64,000 nt of DNA from Tribonema minus (GCA_017506865.1 JAFCMP010000162.1:62001-126000), one strand, 5' to 3'; positions 48,540-61,602 are shown, counted from the stretch's first letter. A program made the numbers and translations. The notes: generated by a model from the sequence alone, not told the origin.

Positions 48540-49480
48540 GGGAGCACTGCAGAGTGGGCAGACGGACGCAGCGGTGGACCAGCTGCGTGCTGTTGTCGAG
48601 GCCGCCGATACCGCTCAAGGCCTAGCGAGAAGGAGGAGGTGTCACTGCAGGCGACTTTCCGGACATTTAGCATCATGGGTGGTAAGCAAGAGCAGGTCTT
48701 GCTGCGGCGAAAGGCGATCACACCCTAATCTCTCCCTGGCACGAAACTGGGCCAGCCCAACAGATTGCGGAGTCCCTGCGCATCCCAGGCAAGCAGCTAT
48801 GGCCAATGGCTATGGTGTGGAAAGGCGACGGTTGGAGTCGGCCAACGTGCCTCGTGCAGAGCTTGAGGGCCGCCAAGGCGGCGAGGCGAGCACTGCAGCG
48901 GCGTCGGGCATGGCGTCTAATGCTCCCACAGCATTGCTTGTGCCATCAACGGCAGCAGTGCCTGTGCCATGCCCTGACAACGGGAGTGCAGCTGGTGCCA
49001 AGCGCACCTACCAGGCAGCAGCAGCACAAAACGATGACACAGCGACGCACATCCTGATGGGCATTAGACGCCATGCCCGACGCCGCTGCTGCCTGGCCAG
49101 TGCTCGCCAAATTCGTGGCCCTCAAGCTCTGCACGAGGCGTGCTGCCCGAGTCCAGCTGCCGCCTTTCCACACCATAGCGGTTGGCCATAGCTGCTTGCC
49201 TGGGATCCGCAGGGACTCCGCAATCTGTTGGGCTGGCCCCATTTCGTGCCAAGGAGAGATCAGGGCGTGATCGCCTTTGGCGGCTTGCTCCATGGCCGCG
49301 GCGGACCCTACTAGAGCGTAGGCGTTCGTCCTCTCCTCGTATCTCAATGGTAGCCGCAGCAAGTCTTGGTCTAGATCACCACCCATGATGCTGAAGGGCC
49401 GCAGAGCCGCCTGCAGCGACTCCTCCTGTGCTGAAGCTTCAGCGGCACCGGCCCCGACAGCACGCAGCTTGGTCACCGCT
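48540..49480. repeat. Large imperfect inverted repeat
   Basis: The left arm (about 48,600-48,930, plus strand) and the right arm (about 49,065-49,455, minus strand) encode the same unidentified peptide, recognisable by TFRTFSIMGG/ALRPFSIMGG, SYGQW/QLWPTAMVWKG and ASGMASNA. The left arm lacks about 70 bases that the right arm has. The spacer is about 130 bases. Such an arrangement could fold as a long hairpin RNA if transcribed. Confidence 0.8.
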
Positions 49481-49599
49481 GCGTCCGTCTGATCTGCTCT
49501 GGATGCGATAGGTCAATCAAAAGGGCTTACACGAATGCTACCAGTCCCTCTCCCCTCTCTCTCTCTCCCACCCTCCCTCCTCTGTCCTCTGCGATCTTC

Positions 49600-50940
49600 T
49601 TCCGATCTTCAACTTGAAGTGCGGATGGTGCGTGCTTCTTTGGCTTGCCTTGCCAGCACAGCTAGGGTGTGCCGCTGTAGGCCGCACAACCTGATTTGCG
49701 CCTAGCACCGAGACGAACGGCAACACGGCTGTTTGCTTTGTAGAGTAGTGGCTTGGTGGAGAAGGAAGGACACACATCTGGGTCAGTCAATCTCAAGATG
49801 CGCCTGCGGATCTGGCTGCAACTTTCCCGCACCAATGGCGCTGGGTGACGGGGGCGATAAAGGCGTTGGTGAACAATTTGACCAAGCGCCAAAACTACTG
49901 GCGCCGCCAAGATCACGGTGAGCCAAGGAGTCCCACTGCCAGCAAACGTGCAACCGTTTTGAAGTGTGATCGCATAGCCATCGCACTCGCCATACGAGCT
50001 CTGGTCTCGAAGCACATCATTTGTCCCCATCAACACAATGTGTCTGACGTTGCTTGCGCATGCCTCTCTCCTCTCCCAGGTGGTGTCCTTGCCGACAAAA
50101 CAGAAAATGGTGGGTGCCGGTGGCTGACCATATAGGCGGCCTCTGAGTCAAGGAGTGTGTGAGCACATGGGGGCGAAGGCTGCAGGCGACACTAGCGAAT
50201 ACCCTTCTCACAAGCTGCTGCAATCGATCACAGATTACAAGCATGAGCAACAGGCAAGTGCATTACTGTCCCGCTTTCATTGCTGCAATCAGATCGGTGG
50301 CTAATGACGAAAAGGGCACTTTATACACGCGTGGGGAGCTACGATGTAATGCTGCTGTGAATACAGTTGGGTACTAGCAGGTTCTGATGAACGCTGAGCA
50401 GCCGCGAGAGCTGCACAAGTGGACCAGTTAAATCATCATCCCAGTTCCCGGCACCACGTTCTACGCATCCGCTTGGTTGCGGCGTGGGTTGGGCAGCTAT
50501 TGTCAACGACAGACACTCATCTTTGCCGGTCAAGCTCGTTTGATTACCGGTGCCACGCATTTGCAGCTGCAGCGTTTCAGGCTTAGTGGGGCAGCTATTG
50601 TCAACGACAGACACTCCACCTAATCGCGGTGCGCCAACGGCAGCAGCTTACTCGTACTTGCCACACGTGTTTGCCCACCATTCTGAAGCCACACACACTG
50701 ATTATGCGCAAAGCTTTGATTATGCGCAAAGCTTGCATAACATTTCACTTATTGACATCTGCTTATGTCAGCAGTACGCTGATTTCTGATCATTTTGTTT
50801 CGTATACACACGCTCTCTTTTTGTAATAGAGGCGGGAGCGGCGGTGGGAATACGCAGCGGCATGCATGGCGCACTGGGAGCTGTTTTCAAGAAGGCCTGC
50901 CTGCCGCTTTCTTGGGCCTTCACTTGGGCCTTCAAGGTAA
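49600..50940. repeat. Segmental duplication, copy 2
   Basis: Second copy of the segment at 43,260-44,700, in the same orientation. It has an extra tandem duplication of GATTATGCGCAAAGCTT near 50,700-50,732 and a donor-like CTTCAAGGTAAAG near 50,932. Confidence 0.8.
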
Positions 50941-53029
50941 AGAGTGACATGTGTGACGGACATTTTGTCGACCTCATTTTTCATGCATAAGCGCGAGCAA
51001 CAGGCACTCATGCAAAGATGCCACGTAGGTGAAAGTACGCCAACTTTGCTCATTGGAGTTGGCACCATTTTTTCCTTGCTGTCCTCATGGATTAGGTCAA
51101 TGCTTGCATGAGGTTTTACTCAGCTACGTGACCAATAAGTTCGCAAGAGTACAACTCCGACTTGAATCCTGAGCCAACACCTGATTCGAGCGAGCGCACC
51201 AGTAGGCAGGCAGGCTTTTTGCACTTGGTCAAGGTTGCATGCACGTCAACAAGGGAAAACAGTCGGCAGCAGCAGCCAAATCAGCTGCTTTGGAGATTTT
51301 TCCGACACACATTTAACGTGCGTCGTGAGAACGCAGCGTGCTACAAGGGTATGGACTGATGGAACCGAAGAACGAGATGGCATCAGACATACCTGCTCTG
51401 GCGGCTGGTTGACTTTGCGAAAGCGACCATAGCAGGAATCTGTGACATTGCACCAGCATGGAACCTCGTCTCATGGCTGCTTCACAGCCCAATCGCCGCC
51501 ATGCGTCCCCAGTCGTTCTCATGAGTGATCTTTGTTCATGTTACTCCTACCGTATAATGGAAGCCTTGAGACGGGGCAGAGCTGGCGAAGCCGCTGTCTA
51601 AGAATTTTCGGCGGCTGACCGAGTTCAAAAGCATGCACCATCGTTGCACTGCACCTGCACAAAGATATCATTTCCGAAAGTTGTTGAAGTTCGTTCATTT
51701 CCGGAAGTTGTTGAAGTTTGTTTGTGAAGTTTGATGACAAGATGGTGGACGCCTTCATGCAGGAGCGCCGTGCCCCTGGAAGGAGTGCTGCAGACTGTGC
51801 CGCTGGCTCTGGTGGCTGATGGACACATGCATATCTGGACCGGGCAAGAGGTAGGCGCGCTTTTTGTTTCAGTAACCGCCTGCATCGAGGAAAGCATGGC
51901 AGCGGCAGTGCTCCTGAAAGATCATAGCGGATCTGAAACAGCTGCTGTCTTCAATTAATTCGCCAGTGACATTGCGCACACTTTGCAGTGCATGCTATAG
52001 AAGGTCCATTTTTATATGGCTAACTCTGGTTCTCACCCCTGTTGGGCTCTGGACACTGTGTTCATTTGAATGTGTATTGCAGTGGCTACATTTAGCGCGT
52101 AAGATGATTAACGCTCAGAGATGGAAAGCACACCTTGAAGGGGGCTAGAACACGATGGACAATGCACGAATTTCATGGAGACGTGTCATGACTTGATACC
52201 TCGTGCCATATCACTTTCTCTCGTAAATCTCAGTGTGGACTTTGTCATACTTTTGTTGTTGTAGACTTGTCTCAGCGTGTAATATTGGCAGTGCATTCAA
52301 ACATGATGCTGCTTCCTATACTGCCATCATGCGCGCGCGCAATCATGTGCCTCACGTTGTTGTCAGCACTGGTCCACTTGTTTGGAGGCATTGCTATCAT
52401 CACGCCAGGTCGCCTGTGTTACTAGCGCTTCATGGTATGCATTCTGGCATCACTAGCTGATGAGCTTTGAGCATTTCAAGTGCACGTTGGCACTGTCGAC
52501 GTAGCTTTAGCCAAGCTATATTGAGCTGCAACAACTTCAATTGCTCAGCCCTCACTGCCAGCATCGCTCGCCCTGCCCGCAGATTGAGCTGGGCCACGTG
52601 TGCAGTTCCTGGAGGGATTTACCTGCTCGCCCTTGTCAGCCACACCCATGAGGATGCCAGTCGGCCCACCATCAGCCCAAGGTATGTAATACTATGTATG
52701 TACCTCAAGTTGTGAGGCGTTGAACTCTTCACATACCTGTCGGTGCAATAATGTCACATGTTTGACTTTGCGTTACGATCTGACTCCATTCTGCTCATTG
52801 TAACATGGCCACCGCCGCATTCTGTTTTGCCAGGCGCAGCGTTTTTTGCCACCGCAAGTGTGCAAGCGCGTTTGTTGAAGTTTGCACTGCATCGCGGAGC
52901 GCTGACTCAAGCGAGAGAGAGCTTTTGAGGAGTCACTTACATGCCCAACCCTAATCTCAATCAGTCAAAAGGGCTGTGATTGGTGCGCGTGTGAGATTGC
53001 CAATAGGTGTGTGGTTGTGATCATGTGTT
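50941..53029. other. Host intergenic/intronic DNA with possible short exons
   Basis: Exon-like pieces with acceptor and donor borders occur near 51,735-51,850 (ending CAAGAG|GTAGGC) and 52,582-52,681 (starting after CCCGCAG, ending CCCAAG|GTATGT). They are too short to identify. Confidence 0.25.
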
Positions 53030-53470
53030 TTGATTGTTCAATTAATTTCTTGATATTTCTCCTCATTATGCTTTTATTTCTTATCAACTTGAAAATGTTT
53101 GCCAATTTGTAAAAAACTTCTATTTATTCCTTTAAACAAAGCAAAAGGGCAGGTACTTCTTTGAAACTGAAATTGATAAAAGAAATATTTGTGAATATTC
53201 AAGACACTGAACATTACCACCAACTTTGTTGTCGATTAAAACAAAAGTCAACTTGCCGTTCAGAAGGCAGCGGATGATTTTTGAAATATTTTGAAAGAGA
53301 ATCCTTTTGAGAAAAACGTATGCTGTTACATCGAAGTCACCACGACTGTGTTTTTTCATAATAATCATGACCAAAACGTGTCTCAATTGTTCAAAAATGC
53401 GCACTAATAGTTTTTCTTTATTGGAACTATGGGTGCCAGAAGAGGCATGTGCTCACTAACTACATAGAGG
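53030..53470. other. AT-rich island, possible organelle DNA insertion
   Basis: About 440 bases that are strikingly AT-rich compared with both sides. A minus-strand frame of 90 codons (53,132-53,404) has an organelle-like composition (Ile, Phe, Lys and Leu-rich: VFLKRILFQNISKIIRCLL). I cannot name the protein. A nuclear insertion of plastid or mitochondrial DNA is the most likely origin; a viral or transposon fragment is an alternative. Confidence 0.45.
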
Positions 53471-56400
53471 TATTTGATAATGAGGCATTATTTCAGCATG
53501 CTGCAAGGAAGGTGGTTGCAATATCAATTCTCGGTTGGAGTAATGCAAACATCACGTGCCAGTCAGATGTGTTTTCTCAGCTACTTCAGCTTTGGTACTG
53601 AATGCCTCCCCCCCCCGGGCCCCCTTCGCAGGATGATGGCGTTGGCGACCCCCTGGCCAACTTGCCGTCAAGTTCAACATCACCATCATGGGCAAGGACA
53701 ACCTGGGTGATTCACCAGTTACGGACGGCCAGGACCTTGTGTGGTGCGTTGCATGCGCGCGGCGCGGCGACCAAGCGCAACTACTCGCGGCCTTGACGTG
53801 AGTACCTTGCTGACATCAAATTTTACCGTAAATATGCGTGATATTTTTATTTGTGCTGCAAGGTAAAATGTCTTTCATTTGCGAATAGACACGTACTTCA
53901 AAGTCCAGAAAGCACGCGCGTGCTGTCACGCGGTGTGGCGCACGCACACTACGAGCACCCGCGTCGCAGTATTATACTGGAATCTCAAGCCTGCAGCCAC
54001 GCTTCGCGGCCTGCGGCGCTCTCATAGCTGGAGTCATAGTCAATTATTTTTGTACTCAGCAGGTGAAGTTGTGCGTAACGGCTTTGATATTGCGGCAGAA
54101 GTTGGGTTCCTGCGCTGACATTGCTGAGCGTGGTATTGTTGATGTATTTGGCAGGGTGACAGACCGTGTAGTGTTAGAAGGCAGATGTACTTCCGCAGCA
54201 TGAATGTAATTTCTGCAGCATGCGTGTAACGTCAACAGCACGTACGTGTTCAGATGAAGGCACGTTGAGGTGCGTGATCATGCTTTGTTCAGTTATGGCG
54301 GATGCCTCTGCTTTAAGCGCAACTTACAAAAAAGGCTGTGTCTTTCCGTTTCGCTCGCCCTGAGAAGTGGGGTGCTTTTTTTTGTAAATCTATTCAATAG
54401 CCCCCATCTAGAGCTCTTTAGCCCCCATGTAGAGCTCTTTAGGAGTGGTTTTTTGTTTAAATTCTTATAAATACCATGTGCATACGAGCGCGTCAGGTAC
54501 GTCAACTGCATGTTTGGTGTTGTTCTAAATAATTAAATGGCATGCCTCTGCTGCGGCACTGCCAGGCGCGCCAGCGCGAGCACCATATGTACATTTACTG
54601 TCCTAGAACCGATGCCTACATGCTCATAGCTTGCGGACCTCCGAAAACCCTTCGTGTGAGCCATACCTGGCGCACTACCTACTTGCCGCTCAGCATGCGG
54701 CATTTCACCAAACCTACTATGCCTGACCCACGACCTGCATACCCACAGCTTGCAGCCTCACCGGTCATGCTCACTGGTGCCTTGCACGCGCTGCCACAGT
54801 TTGGCTTGCGCTCCGACACGCCGATCAAGGACATGATGACCCCCCTCGACTGGTTCAAGCTGGGCTGGAAGAGCGTGTACATGCTGAAGCCAAATGAGGT
54901 GAGAGGGCCACATGCTTGAAGCGCATGAACTTTGTATGCAATTGCTTCATACTGGTCAAAGTATGCATTTTCGTCAAAGTTCCTTGGCAAACATCTATTG
55001 GAAAGTCACTTAGAGTACAGAGACGGTGAGTGCGTGCGCAATGACGCCTCATGTTCTGACTCAGTCGGACATTTTATGTGCTACCGTTGTGTTGACTTGT
55101 CGAGCGCAATTGACAGCTAATTTGCTGCGCATGCTCACCCAGTCATGAATGACAAGTAAAGCACAGATGGCCACTTTTTGGGCAGCAGTTCTCATGCGAT
55201 GCTGCACATGCAGTTTGCAGGATCATGGTACCTGTCTTGCAGTGCTTCAGCGGTGTAGGCTGGTATTGCCTCAGGCGCCCCATCCTGCAAGGGCCTGCAA
55301 GGGTCTGCACTCTGCAACTGCTGACGCTGCTGCGTATGATGCAGAATGTTGTACCCTCACGCTCATGCACATCCATATATTAATGGCCACACATGGAGCT
55401 TGAAGTTCACTCAAGCACGCTGCAGCATTTTGACTTGGTTCTTTTCTGATGTGCAAACTTGCAAATTCTTATTGCGGTCTCATCACAGTCTCAAGTTCTT
55501 GAACCTTGACCTTACTTCCTAGCAGCTCTGACTTCGCCTGCATGTTCTTGTCGCCCGCCTCTGCAGTTTTCGTATCTGAGCTTGCGAGCGCCTGACACCG
55601 TCAAGTGGCGCCTGAGGCAGATCTACAGGAGCGGCAGCGTGTCCCTCTCTCAGAAGCAGCTGCCAAGTGCTGGCATGCACATCATTTGCGTGCCGATCAT
55701 GGGCACGGCATGCGTCGCATGTGGTTGTAGTGCATACCAGCATCTCATGACGTGCCATGATGATATTGCATTGGGCATGGGCAGGTCTTGTGATGTAACA
55801 GCGCTGCCGCGCTCACGATGAGTAGGCAGAGCATCTCGTGATGTGGTCATGGTACCAGCATCCAGATCATGGTAACATCGTGTGAAGCCCATGTTCCCAT
55901 GATCAACAACGCAGAACAGGCACAGTCACATCTTGGCAGCCGGGACAGACACCTTTGACAAAATTGATTGGCCAGTCAGTATTAGCATTGCCGGCCGATT
56001 GCTATGCTGTGGTCAGCGCTTTCATTCGTACATGTTGCTTTTTCAAGATGCCTCACAACGTACCCCCATGCAGCACATATGACTCTCCAGGAACATCACA
56101 TGATGCCAGGACATCACAGACTTTCATCACTGACGTCCCCGGCTGTCCACCTGTGCAGTGCCTGGTGCCCAGTGATCACTTGGCTACTAGAGATGTGACT
56201 CAGACATGTCAGCAAGGGCCTTTCTCACTTCTGGGCGCTGTCACTGACACAGGCGACCCCATGCCTGCATATTCAAAAGTTTTTTTCCGAACAGGACAAG
56301 TGTGCCTCACGGCTCGGCAACCCCAAGTAGGGTTTGGTTAAGTGGTGTTGGTGGTAGTGTTTTTTGAACTGCAAATTTAAGAAAGGAGGGGGAAGTGGTT

Positions 56401-58012
56401 TTGGTGGTAGCGTTTTAACAACTGAAATTATTTTGAACAAAGAGAAGGTTGCCGTTTGAATCTCCCTGCGGAAAAGGAGTGCTGCTGCATCGAGTGCATT
56501 CTGAGATGAGGGGGTTTCCACGCCCCATTGGCAAGCAAAATCAATAAAAGCACTTGCAGGTGTGTGCAGTTGTGCACTTGGAGATTTCCAATCCAATTAC
56601 CAGGTGCTTGGCGGCAGACATCTGCAGACCAGCTGGAATAAAAAGCATTGTCTACAAGCTGAGTTTCAAACAATTAACAGCACCTAGGTGCTCAGTAGCG
56701 TGGTGCAGGCACTCGAAAGTAGCGGTGGGCACAACTTCAAGTAGACAGTTCCAAGCATTATCAGGTTCACAATAATACTATTGTCCGCTTTTCAGCGCCA
56801 GCACATGTAGTGCGCCCGCATCAGCAGCGAGTATTTGATGACACAACAGGTAAGTTCATACTGCAAAGTATCTGAAATGTGAACGGCATCAGAGGTTGCT
56901 AGTAGCACAGCATTACCATGACATGGCACCCATGCTTGGTGTTACGCCATAGTGAATATACATTTTTTTTCTTCAAAAATGCCCATTTCAATATTTTCAA
57001 AATACCCATATCAATATGCAATTGTAGCAGGTGCAGGTGCGAAATGTGCACATTATTAATTGAAAATTTTACAAACTGGTGCGCGGCTGAAGACATTCGC
57101 AAAGCAGCTGAAATATATACTATACGGGCTGAACGCTGCACAAATCACATGTGCTCAGCAGCATGCTGCAGGCATCTACAATGCGGCTTTGAGCACTTAA
57201 GACAATTGTTTTGAAAAACCTGAAGTCGACTTCGACATGCTGCTGCAGCCACCAGTTTTTTCGGGGAACTTGATGCTTCACATATGTATATGACCTGCAG
57301 CAGTCAGGTGTTGTTGGCCTTCATTCTTTGCAAGTTCTGTCGTAAGGGTCTACAACGTGCAGCACTGAATACAGATTACCTACTACGTGCTCAAGCAACG
57401 CTCGTAATACTATGCAAACACTGTGGCATCACCGAAGTACTTTGTATTATTCTCTTGACACTGATAAGTAAAACCTCCATCGTACGTCGACAGCGCCGCT
57501 CAGCTCACATGCATATGCGGTCACCAATAGTTCCTGGCACGCAAGTGCGAATTGACGAGAGATGATGAAAGGACGTCGAGTGTACATGTATTGCTGCCAC
57601 ATCATCCCACCTGCTTCAGAATCTGCCCCTCCAGACTATTCTCCAGTCGCACTGCACTGTCCACCATGATATCCCAACGCAGTGCAGGCCTCAGACTCAC
57701 GACGAATGAACACAATGACATGTACGTATGAACTTGACATGTACTGACACCCCCCTCCCCTCTGTGGCTAGGCGATCAACCACAAAGTGCCAGGGCCTGT
57801 GTCTAAGCCAAACGTGCTGGATACAGCATCAATGATTGCCTGACAGTATACCACTGGCACCAGCGTGCGCGAAAAGCAGCTCGACCACCCCTCAGCTCTG
57901 GCACAATGTGTGCTGCACTATGCTGCACTGCTGGCAGTCATGACGCTCGACAAGATGTTTGTTCTGAAGCTACAGCAAAGCAGCCTGAGCGTAGTACGTA
58001 TGGACTTGTATT
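53471..58012. other. Host intergenic/intronic DNA with unassigned exon-like pieces
   Basis: Exon-like pieces: about 53,655-53,797 (reads AVKFNITIMGKDNLGD, with GTGAGT at 53,798), 54,541-54,899 (120 codons, ending KPNE followed by GTGAGA) and 55,569-55,670. None could be named. A 60-70 bp imperfect direct repeat (GGTGGTAGTGTTTT/GGTGGTAGCGTTTT) lies at 56,340-56,420, and a short direct repeat (TAGAGCTCTTTAGCCCCCAT-like) lies near 54,405-54,445. Confidence 0.3.
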
Positions 58013-61000
58013 GATAAAGGCCCAAGGGAGGCCGGGTTGCCTATGCAATCGAAAAGCTTGCAGCAACGCAGCAGCCTAGTCTGCGCTGTGCCCTTAGGCT
58101 AGGAGTTTGGTTACCGGCGCCGCAACACAGCCCAGCATTCGCGCTCCACGTGTGTATGCCATGACGCGCTCCGCCAACTCCCGCGCCAGCGCTATGCTCA
58201 GCTCAATGTGGATCTGACGCTTAGCTAACCCGGCCTTGCGTAACACATCTGCCTTCCCCCCCCCTGAGCACAGTGCTGAGTGCATTGCCAACTCCTTAAC
58301 AAAAGGCTTGTCTGCTTGCCCAGCCGTCCGTACGACTCCTGCACGAATGGCACAAAAGCCCAAGATGACGTCAAGGTGCCGGTGTGGTGCTTGACCTTCG
58401 CGTCCTCCCCCACCCCAGCAGCATAGCCGTCCGTGTTCGAGGCATTTGTTTTGCCTGTCAGGTACGAGCTCGCTGTGGGCGCGCGCACACTTGTGTCTAG
58501 CACTATTCCCTTGTTACGGTATGCACTGCTAAAGTGCAGACACCCTGGGTCAATGACTGTGTCCGCCCGATACCCCGGTACCTTGAAGACGCTAGCGTCC
58601 TCATTGCGGACAATAGAGACATGGTGCTGTCTCAAGATGCGCTGTAGGCACCGCTTTTGGGCAGTGTGTGTCGCGTTGTGCCCCCGTATGTGCTGGCTGG
58701 GGCAGCTGATCGCATGCGTGGAGGTGGGGCTCACGTCACTGCACCGCCATGGGCACACCTCGCCCCGTATGCCCCACCCGTCTATAAAGATCGCAACCAA
58801 AATCATCGTGGCTGCTGCCATACTGGACATGGGCGCCGCACCCGGGCGGCCATTGGCAGCGGGTGGCACGCTCATCCACGCCATTGCCCCGGACGCACGC
58901 TGGCTGCGCAGCTGCGCCAGGACCCGCGCGCTAGCCTGTTGGCGGCGGCGGCTGGTGTCACGCGAGTCACCAATAAGTGTAGCCTGCGTCGGCTTGCCCA
59001 CGGCACCAGCCGAGGCAGCCTCTAGGTCCTCCACCAGGCAGTCCTCGTATTGACGTCGAAGAACATTTGAAAGGCCGGCTTGTAGTCCGTGCGTGAAGTG
59101 ACCGCGCCGGCGGCGGGGCACTACCTTCCTGCAGATCTCGTCAGCATAGGCCTCCCAGTCGTCGTCGTCGTCCTCCTGCCCGCCGCTGCACCTGCTTTCT
59201 TCCGCGCTAGTTTGTGTTTTAGCGGGCGTGGAAGAGGCAGCCGCGGCAGCGGCTTGAGGGCCAGGTACGGTCGCCGCCGCAGCGGCCGCCTCGGCGCCAG
59301 GCACAATGCCGTGGGTGTGTGGAGCTGGCTCAGTGGTCCCCGTCTCCGTGACGGCAGTTGCGGCGTAGATCGCTTGCACCGCAGTGGGGAGCGTCGACGC
59401 TGCGGCCGTCGTATCTGCTGCCCACCGTAGCAACGATGCTGGGAGCTGCTCGGCCACAGCTGTGCGTGATTATTCGCCGCCATCAGCTGTCAGCGCTCGC
59501 GTAGAGCGTCGCACGGCCTCGATGATTGGCGGCAGTCCCTGGTCCTCGCGTATTGCGCATGAGTGCTGCGCGAACCAGGTGACTGCGCCGTGTTCGTCAG
59601 TGCCGAGCCTCAGGGCCCCTGCTGCCACAGTGGCATGAATTATTGCAGGCCGCCGTGTTGTGCATGCCTGGGCCGTGTATGCGGCTGGTGCCAGTAGCCC
59701 CAAAAGCGGCATGCCCAGACCGCCTCGTCGCTCCGGCAACCGTGACGCCCGCAGTGGCACTGCGATGTCCGTGAGTTCTGGCGGGCCCAAGCGCGGCAAT
59801 ACCAGCACGCTGCCACTGCTGGCTTCCTCATTGTCACCAGCAGTGCAGGCGGCCAGCAGGTGTGACTTCATGACTGCCGCGGTAGCGCAGGCGTGCAAGT
59901 GCAGCATGCGGTCAAGCGTCCATGCACAGAACCCGTCAAATGCGTGCAGCCATGTCTCACTCAAAGCCGTGTCAACGACCCGAGCTAACAAGCCCATGCG
60001 CTTCGTCAGTGACCTGCGCAGAATGAACTGTGCTGCCTGTAGGTGATGCCGCGCCATTCCAGCTAGCTGCCACGACAATCGCCATGTCCCTGCGTCAACA
60101 AGATGCTTGCTCATGGCAGCATGCACATAGGCTGGGTGCCCTACCGGTACCCCGACCGACGTAAAGCCCTGACTGGATTCTGGCATGGTGGCGTCCACAA
60201 ACGGTATGTCAAGGGCGCGCAGGCGTGCTCTGGCCGCTTCATCAATCACTGTGCCGCGCGTGGCGATGGCCAGCGACTTGTCTGGTCGAACGCGTAGGCC
60301 CCCTGCCGCAAGCCGACGGATCACCTCTGCCACCCCAGCGGCCGCTGCATCGTCGAAGTAGGCAGCTTGCAGCACGTTGAGGTCATCCAGGAAAGCGCAG
60401 TGCGGGGCTGGCAGTTCCGTTGTGCTGTGGCCGTAGGCCGGCATACTGCCGGGCGTCGCATTCAATCCATCAGGGTAGAAGAGTAGGAAGGCCGCTGCCA
60501 CTGCAAAGTACAGCGGCCCTAGAGGGTCCCCTTGCTGGCACCCTAGGTGGGAGCAGATAATGCGAGCTTCACCGTTCACCTCCACTCGCATCTCTGGGGC
60601 AGTGTCACCACAGTATACGGACTCAAAGTGCGGGAGCAGCTCCGGACAGAAGAGCATAAGTCCCCGCACAATGGCGGCGCGATCCACACTGTTAAATGCG
60701 TTCTCACAGTCCAGCTGGATTGTGGTGCCATACAGCTCGTGCCACACGCGCGCGCGCGCTGCCACATGCTCGACGCCAGACCGGTATCCTACGCCAAACT
60801 GCGACATGGAGGCCAGCAGCCCCGATATTTTGCCTTTGACACTCCGTGCCGCTGTGGACCCGAGGAGTCTGCGCCAGACACTGGAGCAGGCGATCGGACG
60901 CCGCTTCTGTCCTATGCCTGAGAGGGCCGCGGCGCGGAGAAGCCGGTGCGATTGCTCCGGCAGCAGTTCGGGCTCAACAAGCAGCGTCGTGAACACCTTG

Positions 61001-61473
61001 GCCAGGCGATGGGCGAATGCCGGTTCCATCACATCCGATTCTGAATCACCAGCTAGTCCTGGCGACGCACTGCCCATGGGGCGGATGGCTGCTTTCACTG
61101 GTGCACCAGGCCCAGCGGCCATCAAGAGGTGTTCATAGCGTAGGCCGTCCAGCCCTCCTGCCTTCCCCGCCCCTGCTGCGGACAAGGTCGACAGTATGTC
61201 TGTCGCCTCCACCTCGAGGCGCCGTCCGGCTGCGCTGGCAGCATCCTCAGGCCTGTTGCTGCGATCATGCGCCTGACCCGATTCGAAGACGGGACTGCCG
61301 CTGCCAGCGGGCCCGGCGGTCGTTGCCACCCCTGCGCCGTGCAAGCAGTGCCGCCGGGCGTCGCGTACCAGGCCGCGCACTTGCTCCATTGGCGTATCGG
61401 CAGAAAACGCACACTTACCATCGCAACCCGCACTTGTTTGATCACCACCTGGGAACTTACTCTGATTGGTCAA
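58013..61473 (-). mobile_element. Second RLE-type non-LTR retrotransposon, broken
   Basis: Minus-strand element. The 3' end is near 58,013, where a short tail (minus-strand complement of GGCCCAAGGGAGGCCGGGTT) matches a relic at 5.31 kb. The 5' end seems truncated close to 61,473, next to the duplicated J-gene exon. It has the same domain order as the first family but clearly different sequence. Confidence 0.8.
58094..61473 (-). pseudogene. Reverse transcriptase with zinc finger and PD-(D/E)XK endonuclease, two lesions
   Basis: RT part 61,473-59,470: GLDGLRYEHLL, LDCENAFNSVD (first Asp), HLGCQQGDPLGPLYF and CAFLDDLNVL (catalytic FLDD). A TAA at 59,470-59,472 interrupts the frame, which then continues in the same register with an Ala-rich linker, a zinc-finger segment (CPWRCSDVSPTSTHAISC) and a nuclease domain (YRADTVIDPG, GIVLDTSVRAP, then KVKHHTGTL). 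A frameshift near 58,310-58,320 moves the last 75 codons (ADKPFVKELAMHSALC...) to another frame ending at 58,094. The stop and the frameshift prevent production of the whole protein. The RT catalytic Asp residues are intact. Confidence 0.85.
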
Positions 61474-61602
61474 CTGAACTACCTTGGCGCGCCAGGTCTA
61501 CACGCCGCTGCGTGCGCACCGCAAGTCGTGGGAGGCGTGGACAGCGCGCGCGCGTGAGGAGCTCAACGCGCAGGCCGCCGCGCGCGACGTGACAGAATAA
61601 TG
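61465..61602 (+). repeat. Duplicated fragment of the J-gene exon
   Basis: About 135 bases match 61,672-61,800, including the acceptor-side sequence TCAACTGAACYACCTTGGCG and the first 35 codons of the exon (VYTPLRAH...WEAW). The copy ends with GACGTGACAGAATAA, a premature stop, so it is a non-functional exon copy. It lies between the retrotransposon and the proper exon. Confidence 0.8.

Noticed and set aside
59470-59472. Nuclear stop codon reassignment in the host (TAA/TAG as Gln)
   Set aside because: The LRR gene, retrotransposon copies and J gene end cleanly on TGA, TGA and TAG, and several intact virus-like genes end on TAA; the TAA in the reductase replaces a Tyr, not a Gln. A TAG-only change in the element is kept as a separate, weak possibility.
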